Shown here piece by piece: positions 8,214 to 19,639 of a stretch of DNA of 64,000 nt. The notes under the pieces were generated by a model. It had not been told where the DNA came from and did not search any database. It saw nothing but the letters and a program-made list of their open reading frames with translations. The stretch is from NCBI RefSeq assembly GCF_021165955.1, contig NZ_CP088952.1, positions 5,022,001 through 5,086,000 on the forward strand, in the 5' to 3' direction. The translations under genes were made by a program, and so were the position numbers. The DNA comes from Massilia endophytica (lineage in GTDB: Bacteria > Pseudomonadota > Gammaproteobacteria > Burkholderiales > Burkholderiaceae_D). How positions within the stretch are numbered: position 1 is the stretch's first letter; every line of letters begins with the position of its first letter.

Positions 8214-9260
8214 TCACAGATAGCTTTCGATGGTGCGGCGGAAGCCGTCCGCCAGCGAGGTGCGGGGCTGCCAGCCGAGGGCCGCGGCGCGGGCGATGTC
8301 CGGGCAGCCGCGCGACACGGCGCTCGGCATGTAGACGTCGCCTTCCTTGCGCTCGACAAAACTGACGGTCAGGCCCTTCTCCGGATACATGCCCACCAGC
8401 AGCTGGCCCAGGCCGCGCATGCTGATCTCGCCGTCCGGGTTGCCGATGTTGTAGGCCGTGGCCGGAGCGCCGTCCAGCAGCACCTTCCAGAAGCCCGCCA
8501 CCGCGTCCGCCGAATAGCAGAAGGCGCGCGTGGCCAGGCCGTCGCTCTTCAGGGCGATAGGCTCGTTGCGCAGGATGCAGGCGACGAAGTCCGCATACAC
8601 GCGGCCGTCGTCCAGCAGCATGCGCGGGCCGTAGGTGTGGAAGGGGCGCACGATCTTCACGGGCACGCCGTGCTGGTGGTGCCAGGAGACGCACATGTTC
8701 TCGCCCATGCGCTTGCTCTCGGCATAGCAGGCCCGCACGTTCGTCGGGTCCACCACGCCGTAATCGTCTTCGGCGGTGGGCACGCGCGAAGGCTGGCCGT
8801 AGACTTCGCTGCTGCTGAAATACAGGAAGCCTTCGCTGCCGCTGGCGCGGGCCAGCTCCAGCAGGGCGGCCGTGCCCAGGGTGTTGGCGCTCAGGGTGCC
8901 CACCGGGTCGCTCGAATAGTATTTCGGGCTGGCCTGGCTGGCCGCGTGGATGATGTAGTGGGGCTTCTCGTCCAGCGTGAAGGGGCGGCTGATGTCCTGC
9001 TCGATGCACACCAGGTCCGGACGGCCCGCGTGGTGGGCGAAGCGGCGCTCGAAGCCCGCGCGGCTGCGGGCCATGGCCAGCACGCGGATGCCGAGCTGGC
9101 GCGTTTCGTTCAGGTAGAGCAGGCTTTCCACCATATAGGACGGCAGGAAGCCCGCCGCGCCCGTGATGCAGACGGTCTTCCCGCCCAGCTTCTCCCACTG
9201 GAGGCCGAAGCCGGCCGTGATGGCCTGCATGTCGGCGGTTTCGACGGCGTGGCGTGGCAT
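8214..9260 (-). CDS. NAD-dependent epimerase/dehydratase (extended SDR)
   Basis: The protein has 348 aa. It has an N-terminal Rossmann loop (VCITGAAGFLPSYMVE), in which the third Gly of the GxxGxxG motif is replaced by Pro-Ser. It also has the FSSSEVYG strand carrying the catalytic Ser and the YAESKR Tyr/Lys pair. The overall pattern (HAASQASPKYY, NTLGTAALLELA, RPFHTYGPRM) resembles UDP-glucuronate decarboxylases and dTDP-glucose 4,6-dehydratases. In this operon it probably reduces or epimerises the CDP-4-keto sugar left by RfbG and RfbH. The exact reaction cannot be read from sequence. The start ATG at 9260 lies 13 bp after rfbH. Confidence 0.8.
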   Translation of the reverse strand: MPRHAVETADMQAITAGFGLQWEKLGGKTVCITGAAGFLPSYMVESLLYLNETRQLGIRVLAMARSRAGFERRFAHHAGRPDLVCIEQDISRPFTLDEKPHYIIHAASQASPKYYSSDPVGTLSANTLGTAALLELARASGSEGFLYFSSSEVYGQPSRVPTAEDDYGVVDPTNVRACYAESKRMGENMCVSWHHQHGVPVKIVRPFHTYGPRMLLDDGRVYADFVACILRNEPIALKSDGLATRAFCYSADAVAGFWKVLLDGAPATAYNIGNPDGEISMRGLGQLLVGMYPEKGLTVSFVERKEGDVYMPSAVSRGCPDIARAAALGWQPRTSLADGFRRTIESYL

Positions 9261-9273
9261 GCGTGCTACCCGC

Positions 9274-10599
9274 TCAGAAGCCGACGCCGAAGAACTCTTC
9301 CAGCTTGGTGGCGGTAAAGTCCAGCATTTCGCGGGTGAGGCCGGGGAAGACGCCGATCCAGAAGGTGTCGTTCATCACGCGGTCGGTATTGGTGAGCTCG
9401 CCGGACACGCGGTAGTTGCGGCCGATCATGTAGGGCTGGCGCGTCAGGTTGCCCGCGAACAGCAGGCGGGTGCCGATCTTGTGCTGGTCCAGGTAGGTCA
9501 GCAGGTCCACGCGCGACACGTTCGCTTCCGGCTTCAGGGTCATGGGGAAGCCGAACCAGGACGGGTCCGAGCCTTCCGTCGCTTCCGGCAGGATCAGGAA
9601 GTCGGCGCAGGACTGCAGGCGCTCCTTCAGGTAGGCGAAGTTGTCCTTGCGCGCCTGGATGAAGCCCGCCGCGCGCTCGATCTGGGCCAGGCCGCAGGCT
9701 GCCTGCATGTCGGTGATCTTCAGGTTGTAGCCCAGGTGGCTGTAGGTGTACTTGTGGTCGTAGCCTTCCGGCAGGGTGCCCAGCTTCCAGCAGAAGCGCT
9801 TGCCGCAGGTGTTGTCCTTGCCCGGCGGGCAATAGCAGTCGCGGCCCCAGTCGCGGAAGGATTCGGCGATCTGCTTGAGCTCATAGTTGTTGGTGAAGAC
9901 GGCGCCGCCCTCGCCCATCGTGATGTGGTGGGCGGGATAGAAGGACATGGTGCCGATGTCGCCGAAGGTGCCCACCATCTGGCCGCGGTAGGTCGAGCCC
10001 AGGGCGTCGCAGCAGTCTTCCACCAGCCACAGATTGTACTTCTTGCACAGGGCGGTGATCACGTCCAGGTTGTAGGGATTGCCCAGGGTGTGGGCCAGCA
10101 TGATGGCCTTGGTCTTCGGGCCGATGGCCGCTTCCAGCTTGCTCACGTCGATGTTGTAGGTGCCCAGCTCCACATCCACGAAGACGGGCACGGCGCCGAA
10201 CTGGATGATGGGGTTCACGGTGGTGGGGAAGCCCGCCGCCACGCCGATCACTTCGTCGCCCGGCTGGATGGCGCGCGCGCCCAGCTTGGGCGAGGTGAGG
10301 GTGTTGAAGGCCACCAGGTTGGCCGAGGAGCCCGAGTTCACGGTGATCAGGTGCTGCACGCCGATCAGTTTGGCCAGCTTCGCCTCGAACTGGTCGTTGA
10401 AGCGGCCCGTGGTCAGCCAGGCGTCCAGCGAGGCTTCCACCATCAGTTCCATTTCCGGGGCGCCCACCACCTTGCCTGCGGGCGGCACCACGGTCACGCC
10501 GGGCTCGAAGGCGCGCGGCTGGCTGGCCAGGGCGCCGTACTGGCGCACCAGCGCCGCGATCTGCTCGCGCAGTTGTTCTTTGCTTTGTTGCTCGCTCAT
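9274..10599 (-). CDS. rfbH: CDP-4-keto-6-deoxyglucose 3-dehydratase (E1, RfbH/AscC type)
   Basis: The protein has 441 aa, close to the 437 aa of characterised E1 enzymes. The aspartate-aminotransferase-like fold is visible (NSGSSANLVAF, VEDCCDALGS). The Schiff-base Lys of aminotransferases is replaced by His in SFYPAHHITMGEGGAV, which marks the PMP-dependent C-3 dehydratase. The Cys-rich stretch DCYCPPGKDNTCGKRFCW supplies the [2Fe-2S] ligands typical of E1. The enzyme removes the C-3 hydroxyl of CDP-4-keto-6-deoxy-D-glucose. The partner reductase E3 (RfbI/AscD) is not in this window. The ATG at 10599 sits 2 bp after rfbG. Confidence 0.95.
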   Translation of the reverse strand: MSEQQSKEQLREQIAALVRQYGALASQPRAFEPGVTVVPPAGKVVGAPEMELMVEASLDAWLTTGRFNDQFEAKLAKLIGVQHLITVNSGSSANLVAFNTLTSPKLGARAIQPGDEVIGVAAGFPTTVNPIIQFGAVPVFVDVELGTYNIDVSKLEAAIGPKTKAIMLAHTLGNPYNLDVITALCKKYNLWLVEDCCDALGSTYRGQMVGTFGDIGTMSFYPAHHITMGEGGAVFTNNYELKQIAESFRDWGRDCYCPPGKDNTCGKRFCWKLGTLPEGYDHKYTYSHLGYNLKITDMQAACGLAQIERAAGFIQARKDNFAYLKERLQSCADFLILPEATEGSDPSWFGFPMTLKPEANVSRVDLLTYLDQHKIGTRLLFAGNLTRQPYMIGRNYRVSGELTNTDRVMNDTFWIGVFPGLTREMLDFTATKLEEFFGVGF

Positions 10600-10601
10600 G
10601 T

Positions 10602-11684
10602 TCAGCCTTGTTCGATTGCAGTATTTTGATAGGTGGCGATCTGGCCCAGCGTGAATGCATGCATGTCCTGGCCGGCGGCGTGCGCCTTGTGCCAGGCCAC
10701 GATGTGGTCGATGGTCTGGCCGAGCTGCCAGCGCGGCTGCCAGCCCAGGCGGCTGCGCGCCTTGGAGCAGTCCAGCTTGAGGTAGGTGGCCTCGTGCGGC
10801 TGCGGTGCGCCGTCCAGCTCCCAGGCCGCGCCCTCGCCCCAGCGCTGGCACAGGCGGCCAATGATCCATTCTACCGGGCGCGCGTCCGTGTCATGCGGAC
10901 CGAAGTTGAAGCCCTCGGCATAGGCCGCGCCTTCCTCGAAGAGGCGCTCGGCCAGGGTCAGGTAGCCCGACAGCGGTTCCAGCACGTGCTGCCAGGGGCG
11001 GATCGCGTGCGGGCTGCGGATCTTCACGGACGTGCCGCGGCTGATGGCGCGGATCATGTCCGGAATCAGGCGGTCTTCCGCCCAGTCGCCGCCGCCGATC
11101 ACATTGCCGGCGCGGCCGGAACCCAGGGCCACGCCGTGCTCGGCATGGCGCTCCGGATTGAAATAGGACGAGCGGTAGGCGCTGGTCACCAGTTCGGCGC
11201 AGCCCTTGCTGTTGCTGTAGGGGTCATAGCCCCCCATCGGCTCGTTCTCGCGGTAGCCCCAGGGCCACTCCTTGTTATCGTAGCACTTGTCGCTCGTTAC
11301 ATTGACCACGGCGCGTACGCCGGGCGTGGCGCGCACGGCCTCGAACAGGTGCACCAGGCCCATCACGTTGGTGGCGTAGGTCTCCACCGGGTTGGCGTAG
11401 GAATAGCGCACCAGGGCCTGGGCCGCCATGTGGATCACGATCTCGGGGCGGGCCGCCTGCAGGGCGCTGCGCAGGGCGTCGGCGTCGCGGATATCGCCCT
11501 GCACGGACTGCATGCCGTCCGCCACGCGGGCGGTCTCGAACAGGCTGGGCGTGCTGGGCGGGGCGAGGGCGAAGCCCGTGACCTGGGCGCCGAGGGACTG
11601 CAGCCACAGGCTGAGCCAGCTGCCCTTGAAGCCGGTGTGGCCGGTCAGGAAGACGCGCTTGCCGTGCCAGAACGAGGGGTTCAT
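10602..11684 (-). CDS. rfbG: CDP-glucose 4,6-dehydratase
   Basis: The protein has 360 aa, the normal family length. The NAD-binding loop is FLTGHTGFKGSWL. The family marks HMAAQALVRYSYANPVETYATNVMG, VTSDKCYDN, DPYSNSKG (Tyr/Lys) and GRAGNVIGGGDWAEDRLIPD are all present. It converts CDP-glucose to CDP-4-keto-6-deoxyglucose, the entry point to 3,6-dideoxyhexoses such as abequose, paratose, tyvelose and ascarylose, and to yersiniose. It overlaps rfbF by 4 bp and is followed 2 bp later by rfbH, a tight rfbFGH unit. Confidence 0.96.
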   Translation of the reverse strand: MNPSFWHGKRVFLTGHTGFKGSWLSLWLQSLGAQVTGFALAPPSTPSLFETARVADGMQSVQGDIRDADALRSALQAARPEIVIHMAAQALVRYSYANPVETYATNVMGLVHLFEAVRATPGVRAVVNVTSDKCYDNKEWPWGYRENEPMGGYDPYSNSKGCAELVTSAYRSSYFNPERHAEHGVALGSGRAGNVIGGGDWAEDRLIPDMIRAISRGTSVKIRSPHAIRPWQHVLEPLSGYLTLAERLFEEGAAYAEGFNFGPHDTDARPVEWIIGRLCQRWGEGAAWELDGAPQPHEATYLKLDCSKARSRLGWQPRWQLGQTIDHIVAWHKAHAAGQDMHAFTLGQIATYQNTAIEQG

Positions 11685-12454
11685 GGCCAGCGTTTCCAGG
11701 GCGCCTTACCGCTCTGCCACAGGTCTTCCAGGTGCATCTTGTCGCGCAGGGTGTCCATGGGCTGCCAGAAGCCGCCGTGGAAATAGGCGTTGATCTGGCC
11801 GTCCTGGGCCAGGCGCTCCATGGGCTCCTTTTCCCAGGTGGTGGCGTCGTTGTCGATCAGGTCGATCACTTTCGGCGAGAGCACGAAATAGCCGCCGTTG
11901 ATCCAGTTGCCGTCGCCTTGCGGCTTTTCCTTGAAGCTGAGGATGCGGTTGCCGTCCAGCTCGATCGCGCCGAAGCGGCCCGGCGGCTGCACGGCCGTCA
12001 TGGTGGCCAGCTTGCCGTGCTGCTTGTGGAAGGCCACGGCCGCCGCGATGTCCACGTCGGACACGCCGTCGCCGTAGGTGAAGCAGAAATCCTCGTCCGG
12101 GTTCAGGTACTTCTTCACGCGCTTGAGGCGCCCGCCCGTCATGGTGCTGTCGCCCGTGTCGACCACGGTGACCTTCCAGGGCTCGGCGTTACGCGCGTGC
12201 ACTTCCATGGTGTTGTACTGGATGTCGAAGGTCACGTCGGACATGTGCAGGAAGTAGTTGGCGAAGAACTCCTTGATCACATAGCCCTTGTAGCCGCAGC
12301 AGATCACGAACTCGTTGATGCCGTGGGCCGAATAGCTCTTGAGGATATGCCACAGGATGGGCTTGCCACCGATCTCGACCATCGGCTTCGGCCGGGTCGA
12401 GGTCTCTTCACTGAGCCTGGTGCCCAGACCGCCGGCGAGTATGACTGCTTTCAT
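11681..12454 (-). CDS. rfbF: Glucose-1-phosphate cytidylyltransferase
   Basis: The protein has 257 aa, matching the family length. The nucleotidyltransferase signature LAGGLGTRLSEET is at the N-terminus, followed by RPKPMVEIGGKPILWHI and the active-site segment FTYGDGVSDVD. It makes CDP-glucose from CTP and glucose-1-phosphate. This is the first gene of the leftward operon. A good ribosome site (AAGGAAG) precedes the ATG at 12454, and about 195 bp separate it from divergent nudC. A TAGAAT hexamer near 12530 could be a -10 box, but no convincing -35 was found. Confidence 0.96.
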   Translation of the reverse strand: MKAVILAGGLGTRLSEETSTRPKPMVEIGGKPILWHILKSYSAHGINEFVICCGYKGYVIKEFFANYFLHMSDVTFDIQYNTMEVHARNAEPWKVTVVDTGDSTMTGGRLKRVKKYLNPDEDFCFTYGDGVSDVDIAAAVAFHKQHGKLATMTAVQPPGRFGAIELDGNRILSFKEKPQGDGNWINGGYFVLSPKVIDLIDNDATTWEKEPMERLAQDGQINAYFHGGFWQPMDTLRDKMHLEDLWQSGKAPWKRWP

Positions 12455-12650
12455 CTGCTTCCTTGTGTGCCTTTTATCGTTATCCCCTTTGGGGAGCCAT
12501 TCATCTATTGTGAATCAGCCCGCGAGTATTCTAAACCGAAAGCAAGACCCATAGCGAAGGCTTTATCGGCGCTTGCCGAATGAAGGCATGATCGGACTGA
12601 CAAGAAAAATGCCGGTAAGATCATGCTTTTCGCCACCTGCCGAGACCGTC

Positions 12651-13466
12651 ATGCTGCACACCCCTGCCAGCTTCCAGCCCCTGCTCCTGCCCCAGGACAG
12701 CGAGGCCCCCCTGAACTTCGTGCTGCGCCAGGGCCAGCTGCTCCTGAACGGGCCGGAGCTGGCGCTGCCGGACAACGCGGCCCTGCGCCGCCTGGGCCTG
12801 GACGAAGCGGAGGCCCACCCCCTGGGCCTGTGGGACGGGCGCTACTGCCGGGTGATCGCCGCTTCGGATGAGTCGCTTCCCGACAACAGCCATGCCTGGC
12901 ATGGCCTGCGCGCCCTGTTCGGGGTGAAGGACGACGCCTTCATCGGCATGGCGGGGCGGGCCAGCCAGCTGGTGGAATGGGCGCGCAGTCACCGCTACTG
13001 CGGCGTTTGCGCCACGCCGATGGAGCGTTTGAGGGGGGAGCGGGCGGCAAAATGTCCCGCCTGCGGCTTCACGGCCTACCCGCGCATTTCCCCGGCCATG
13101 ATGGTCCTGATCCGCAAGGGCGACGCCGTGCTGCTCGCCATGCACGCCCAGAGCCCCTACAAGCGCTACACGGCCCTGGCCGGCTTCCTGGAAGCGGGCG
13201 AATCGGCGGAAGACGCCGTGCACCGGGAGGTCTGGGAAGAGGTGGGGCTGCGCGTGCACAATCTGAAATACTTCGGCAGCCAGAGCTGGCCCTTCCCCCA
13301 TTCCCTGATGCTGGCCTACACGGCGGAATACCTGGACGGCGACATCAAGGTCGACCCGGCGGAGATCTCCGAGGCGCGCTGGTTCGGCCCCGGCGACGAC
13401 TTCCCCGAAATCCCGCCCGGCGTCTCCATCGCCAGCGAGCTCATCAACGCCCACCGCCCCCGCTAG
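12651..13466 (+). CDS. nudC: NAD(+) diphosphatase / RNA deNADding Nudix hydrolase NudC
   Basis: The protein has 271 aa. A zinc ribbon (YCGVCATPM and KCPACG) lies in front of the Nudix box GFLEAGESAEDAVHREVWEE. After it comes SQSWPFPHS, a one-residue variant of the SQPWPFPxS motif that identifies NudC. The enzyme hydrolyses NAD(H) to NMN(H) and AMP and removes NAD caps from RNA. The ATG at 12651 was chosen because similarity to the family begins just after it. In-frame ATGs at 12573, 12588 and 12609 would add a segment that does not look like NudC. The upstream ribosome site is weak. Confidence 0.93.
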   Translation: MLHTPASFQPLLLPQDSEAPLNFVLRQGQLLLNGPELALPDNAALRRLGLDEAEAHPLGLWDGRYCRVIAASDESLPDNSHAWHGLRALFGVKDDAFIGMAGRASQLVEWARSHRYCGVCATPMERLRGERAAKCPACGFTAYPRISPAMMVLIRKGDAVLLAMHAQSPYKRYTALAGFLEAGESAEDAVHREVWEEVGLRVHNLKYFGSQSWPFPHSLMLAYTAEYLDGDIKVDPAEISEARWFGPGDDFPEIPPGVSIASELINAHRPR

Positions 13467-13471
13467 CGCCC

Positions 13472-13588
13472 AGCCCGTGTCCAACTCTGGTGCCAGGGAA
13501 GATTTTTGGACACGAGCTCTTCTGTAGCGGGCCTAGGGCCGAGCTCGTGTCCACTTTTCTTCCCTGGCACCAGAGTTGGACACGGGCT
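13472..13588. repeat. 117-bp near-perfect palindrome (REP/BIME- or MITE-like)
   Basis: Two 48-bp arms (13472-13519 and 13541-13588) are inverted copies with only about four mismatches, all at the AT-rich centre of the arm, around a 21-bp loop. Each arm is itself bounded by GTGTCCA ... TGGACAC, so the element is two small hairpin units in opposite orientation, like paired REP sequences. It lies between the nudC stop and folE. As RNA it would fold into a very strong hairpin, but without a clean U-tract it is not a standard terminator. No second copy was seen in this window. Confidence 0.85.
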
Positions 13589-13650
13589 CGGCCGGTGAGG
13601 GAGCCGTATTTTCTGTATACTGGCCGCCACTTTTCTGTTTGGGTTTCATC

Positions 13651-14214
13651 ATGTCTAAAGACGCATTCTCCGAAAACGACTGGCGCCGCCTGCTGCAAAG
13701 CCTGGGCGAGGACCCTGAGCGCCCAGGCCTGGCGGAAACGCCGCACCGCGTGGCCAAGGCCTGGAAGCACTGGACTTCCGGCTATGAGCAGGACCCGGTC
13801 GAGCTGCTCAAGGCCTTCGAGGATGGCGCCGAGGAGTACAACGAGCTGATCGTGGTGCGCAATATCCCCGTGTACAGCCATTGCGAACATCACCTGGCTC
13901 CCTTCTTCGGCAAGGCGACGGTGGGCTATCTGCCGAACGGCAAGATCGTCGGCCTGTCCAAGCTGACCCGCCTGGTGGACTGCTTCGCCAAGCGCCTGCA
14001 GGTGCAGGAGCGCATGACGGTGCAGATCGCCAATACGCTGATGGAGGTGCTGGAACCCAAGGCCGTGGGCGTGGTCGTGAAGTGCCGCCACATGTGCATG
14101 GAGAGCCGCGGCATCCGCACGCCGGGCGAGGAGACCATTACCTCGGCCATGCTGGGTGAGCTGCAGCCCAACCTGGCCCTGCGCACCGAGTTCCTGGCCC
14201 TGGCGCGGGACTGA
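13651..14214 (+). CDS. folE: GTP cyclohydrolase I (type IA)
   Basis: The protein has 187 aa. The zinc and active-site motifs are present: VYSHCEHHLAPFFGKATVGYLP, IVGLSKLTRLVDCFAKRLQVQE and VVVKCRHMCMESRGI. It catalyses the first step of tetrahydrofolate and pterin synthesis, from GTP to dihydroneopterin triphosphate. The ATG at 13651 begins the conserved protein. Longer starts would read into the upstream palindrome. A TATACT hexamer at 13616-13621 could be its -10 box. The thioredoxin-fold gene follows after 3 bp, suggesting co-transcription. Confidence 0.96.
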   Translation: MSKDAFSENDWRRLLQSLGEDPERPGLAETPHRVAKAWKHWTSGYEQDPVELLKAFEDGAEEYNELIVVRNIPVYSHCEHHLAPFFGKATVGYLPNGKIVGLSKLTRLVDCFAKRLQVQERMTVQIANTLMEVLEPKAVGVVVKCRHMCMESRGIRTPGEETITSAMLGELQPNLALRTEFLALARD

Positions 14215-14217
14215 GCC

Positions 14218-15543
14218 GTGGCAGGCGCAATCGCGTGGCAAGGCGGCGATTTCGATGCCGCCCTGGCGCAGGCCCGTTCCACCGGCCGTTCCCTCTTCCT
14301 CTACTGGGGCGCCAACTGGTGCCCGCCCTGCAACCGGGTGAAGTCGGAGATCTTCGCCCGCACTGAGTTCGCCCAGCGCATGCAGCAGCTGCTGCCTTTC
14401 TGGCTGGATGGCGACGCGCCCGGCGCCCAGGCCACGGCCGAGCGCCTGCGCCTGCGCAGCTATCCCACCCTGGTGCTGTTCACGCCCGGCGGCCGCGAAA
14501 TCACGCGCCTGCCCTGCGAGCTGGATGGCGAGCTTTTCATCGAAGCCCTGGATGCCGCCCTGGACGCGTCCCGCTCCGCCGCCGAGTCCCTGCAGGCCGC
14601 CCTGGACGGCAGCCGCGAGCTGGCCCCCGAGGAGTGGACCCTGCTGGCGAATTATTCCTGGGATACGGATGAAGGCGTGATCCTGGGCCAGCGCGAGCTG
14701 GCGCCAACCCTGCAAGCCCTGGCCGCGGCCAGCACGGACGCCAGGGCCGCCGCCCGCCTGCGCCTGCATGCCCTGGTGGCCTCGGCCGCTTCGGGTCTGG
14801 ATGCGGAGGCAGCCGCCTTCGTGCAGCAGGTCTGCGCCGATCCGGCCCTGGCCCGCGCGAATATGGATATCTTCGGCAACAGCGGCCACCTGCTGGCCCG
14901 CGCCGCCGGTCCGCAGCAGGCCGCTCTGGCGCAGTCCATGGCCACGGCCGCGAAGGCCTGGGCCGCCGACACCTGGCTCTCCCAGCCGGACCGCCTGACC
15001 GCCACCCGCCTGCAAATGCGCATGGCCCGCCTGGGCGCCGACCTGCCCAACATGCCGGAGCGGGTACGCGCCGCCGTCCAGGAAGCACTGGCGGATGCGG
15101 AAAGCCCCTACCAGCGCCACACCACAGTGAATACGGCAGTGAGCGCCCTGAACGACGCGGGCCTGCACGCCGAGGCGGAGGCCCTGCTGAAGGACGAGCT
15201 GGCGCGCGCCCACTCGCCTTACTACTTCATGCTGAGCCTGGCGGGCGCGGCCAGGCGCCGCGGCGACACGGCCGCCGTCCTGCACTGGTACGAGCAGGCC
15301 TGGCGCGGCGCCACCGGTCCCGCCACTCGCCTGCAATGGGCGGCCACCTGGCTGCTGGCGCTGGCCGACCTGGCGCCGGAAAGGCTGGAGGCAGCCGCCG
15401 AAAGCGTCATGCCGGATGTGCTGGCCGCGGGCGGCCTGCACCAGCGCAACCGCACCCAGGCGCAAAAGATGATGTCGAAACTGGCCGGCCAGCCCGCCCA
15501 GGGCCCGGCCGTGGCGGCCTTGCTGAAGGCCCTGCAGGCCTAG
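14218..15543 (+). CDS. Thioredoxin-fold protein with long helical C-terminal region
   Basis: The protein has 441 aa and begins at a GTG 3 bp after folE. Residues about 8-120 are a thioredoxin fold: LFLYWGANWCPPCNRVKSEIF with a CPPC active site, then the SYPTLVLF cis-Pro strand. The remaining 320 residues are Ala/Leu-rich helices of repeat type (HAEAEALLKDELARAHSPYYFMLSLAGAARRRGD), resembling TPR/HEAT-like scaffolds. No signal peptide or membrane segment is visible, so it appears to be a cytoplasmic thiol-disulfide protein. The substrate is unknown. Its stop codon overlaps that of the convergent lipoprotein gene. Confidence 0.8.
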   Translation: MAGAIAWQGGDFDAALAQARSTGRSLFLYWGANWCPPCNRVKSEIFARTEFAQRMQQLLPFWLDGDAPGAQATAERLRLRSYPTLVLFTPGGREITRLPCELDGELFIEALDAALDASRSAAESLQAALDGSRELAPEEWTLLANYSWDTDEGVILGQRELAPTLQALAAASTDARAAARLRLHALVASAASGLDAEAAAFVQQVCADPALARANMDIFGNSGHLLARAAGPQQAALAQSMATAAKAWAADTWLSQPDRLTATRLQMRMARLGADLPNMPERVRAAVQEALADAESPYQRHTTVNTAVSALNDAGLHAEAEALLKDELARAHSPYYFMLSLAGAARRRGDTAAVLHWYEQAWRGATGPATRLQWAATWLLALADLAPERLEAAAESVMPDVLAAGGLHQRNRTQAQKMMSKLAGQPAQGPAVAALLKALQA

Positions 15544-16037
15544 TTGGCGGAGGCGGGAGGCGCCGCTTCGGCGGGAGCTTCCGCCGCTTGCGGTTCCGCC
15601 GCCGGGATGGCCGGGGCGGGCGCGGCGGAGGCTTCGAACTGCATGTGGTCGCGCTCGGCATGGAAAACGCCGACCGGCTGTCCCGCCGCTTCGCCGCCTT
15701 CTCCCGTCAGCGAGCAGCCGTTCGTTTCCACCTGCCACACCCTGCTTCCCGAGCGCAGGCTCCAGTGGTTGTCCCCCGCCGCGAACAGCTCGAACTTGCT
15801 TTCTTCCAGCGGCATCTCGCCCAGCGGGATCTGGCGCTGGCAATCCGGCAGGCGCGTCGCCATGAGGGTGTAGCGGCCCTGCTCGCTCCAGAAATAGTCC
15901 TGCTGGCGGCGCACGGTGAGCGTGTGCTCCTGCGTGCTGTCCGCATAGAAAGTAGCCGAGTCGTTGTAGCAGCCGGCGAGCAGCAGCGGGCTCAGGAAGA
16001 TCAGCAAGGCGCGCATGGTGGCGGGACGGGTTGTCAT
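15540..16037 (-). CDS. Predicted lipoprotein of unknown function
   Basis: The protein has 165 aa. A short basic N-terminus, the hydrophobic run ALLIFLSPLL and the lipobox LAGC predict export and lipidation. The mature part contains a central beta-rich region and ends in an Ala/Pro/Glu-rich tail. No family was recognised. The start could be the ATG at 16037 or at 16016; the longer was kept because both leave the signal intact. It is convergent with the thioredoxin-fold gene (stop codons overlap) and divergent from the hybrid kinase gene. Confidence 0.7.
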   Translation of the reverse strand: MTTRPATMRALLIFLSPLLLAGCYNDSATFYADSTQEHTLTVRRQQDYFWSEQGRYTLMATRLPDCQRQIPLGEMPLEESKFELFAAGDNHWSLRSGSRVWQVETNGCSLTGEGGEAAGQPVGVFHAERDHMQFEASAAPAPAIPAAEPQAAEAPAEAAPPASAN

Positions 16038-16085
16038 GGTGCATTGATTATAGCGGTCCCGCGCAAGGGTGCGCACGATTCCAAT

Positions 16086-16100
16086 TTGACAAGTGGTCAA
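16086..16100. promoter_or_regulatory. Inverted repeat TTGAC-N5-GTCAA in divergent promoter region
   Basis: A perfect 5-bp inverted repeat lies between the divergent lipoprotein and hybrid-kinase genes, about 50 bp upstream of the kinase ATG. It includes a TTGACA hexamer, but the best downstream -10-like hexamer (TAAACT at 16115) is 23 bp away. It may be an operator or an overlapping promoter element. Evidence is sequence only. Confidence 0.3.
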
Positions 16101-16150
16101 CATTGCAATTGGGCTAAACTCGTTCTTTCGACAAATCCAGCGTTCCCTTC

Positions 16151-19627
<3,477 letters not shown>

Positions 19628-19639
19628 CGGCGAAGCATC

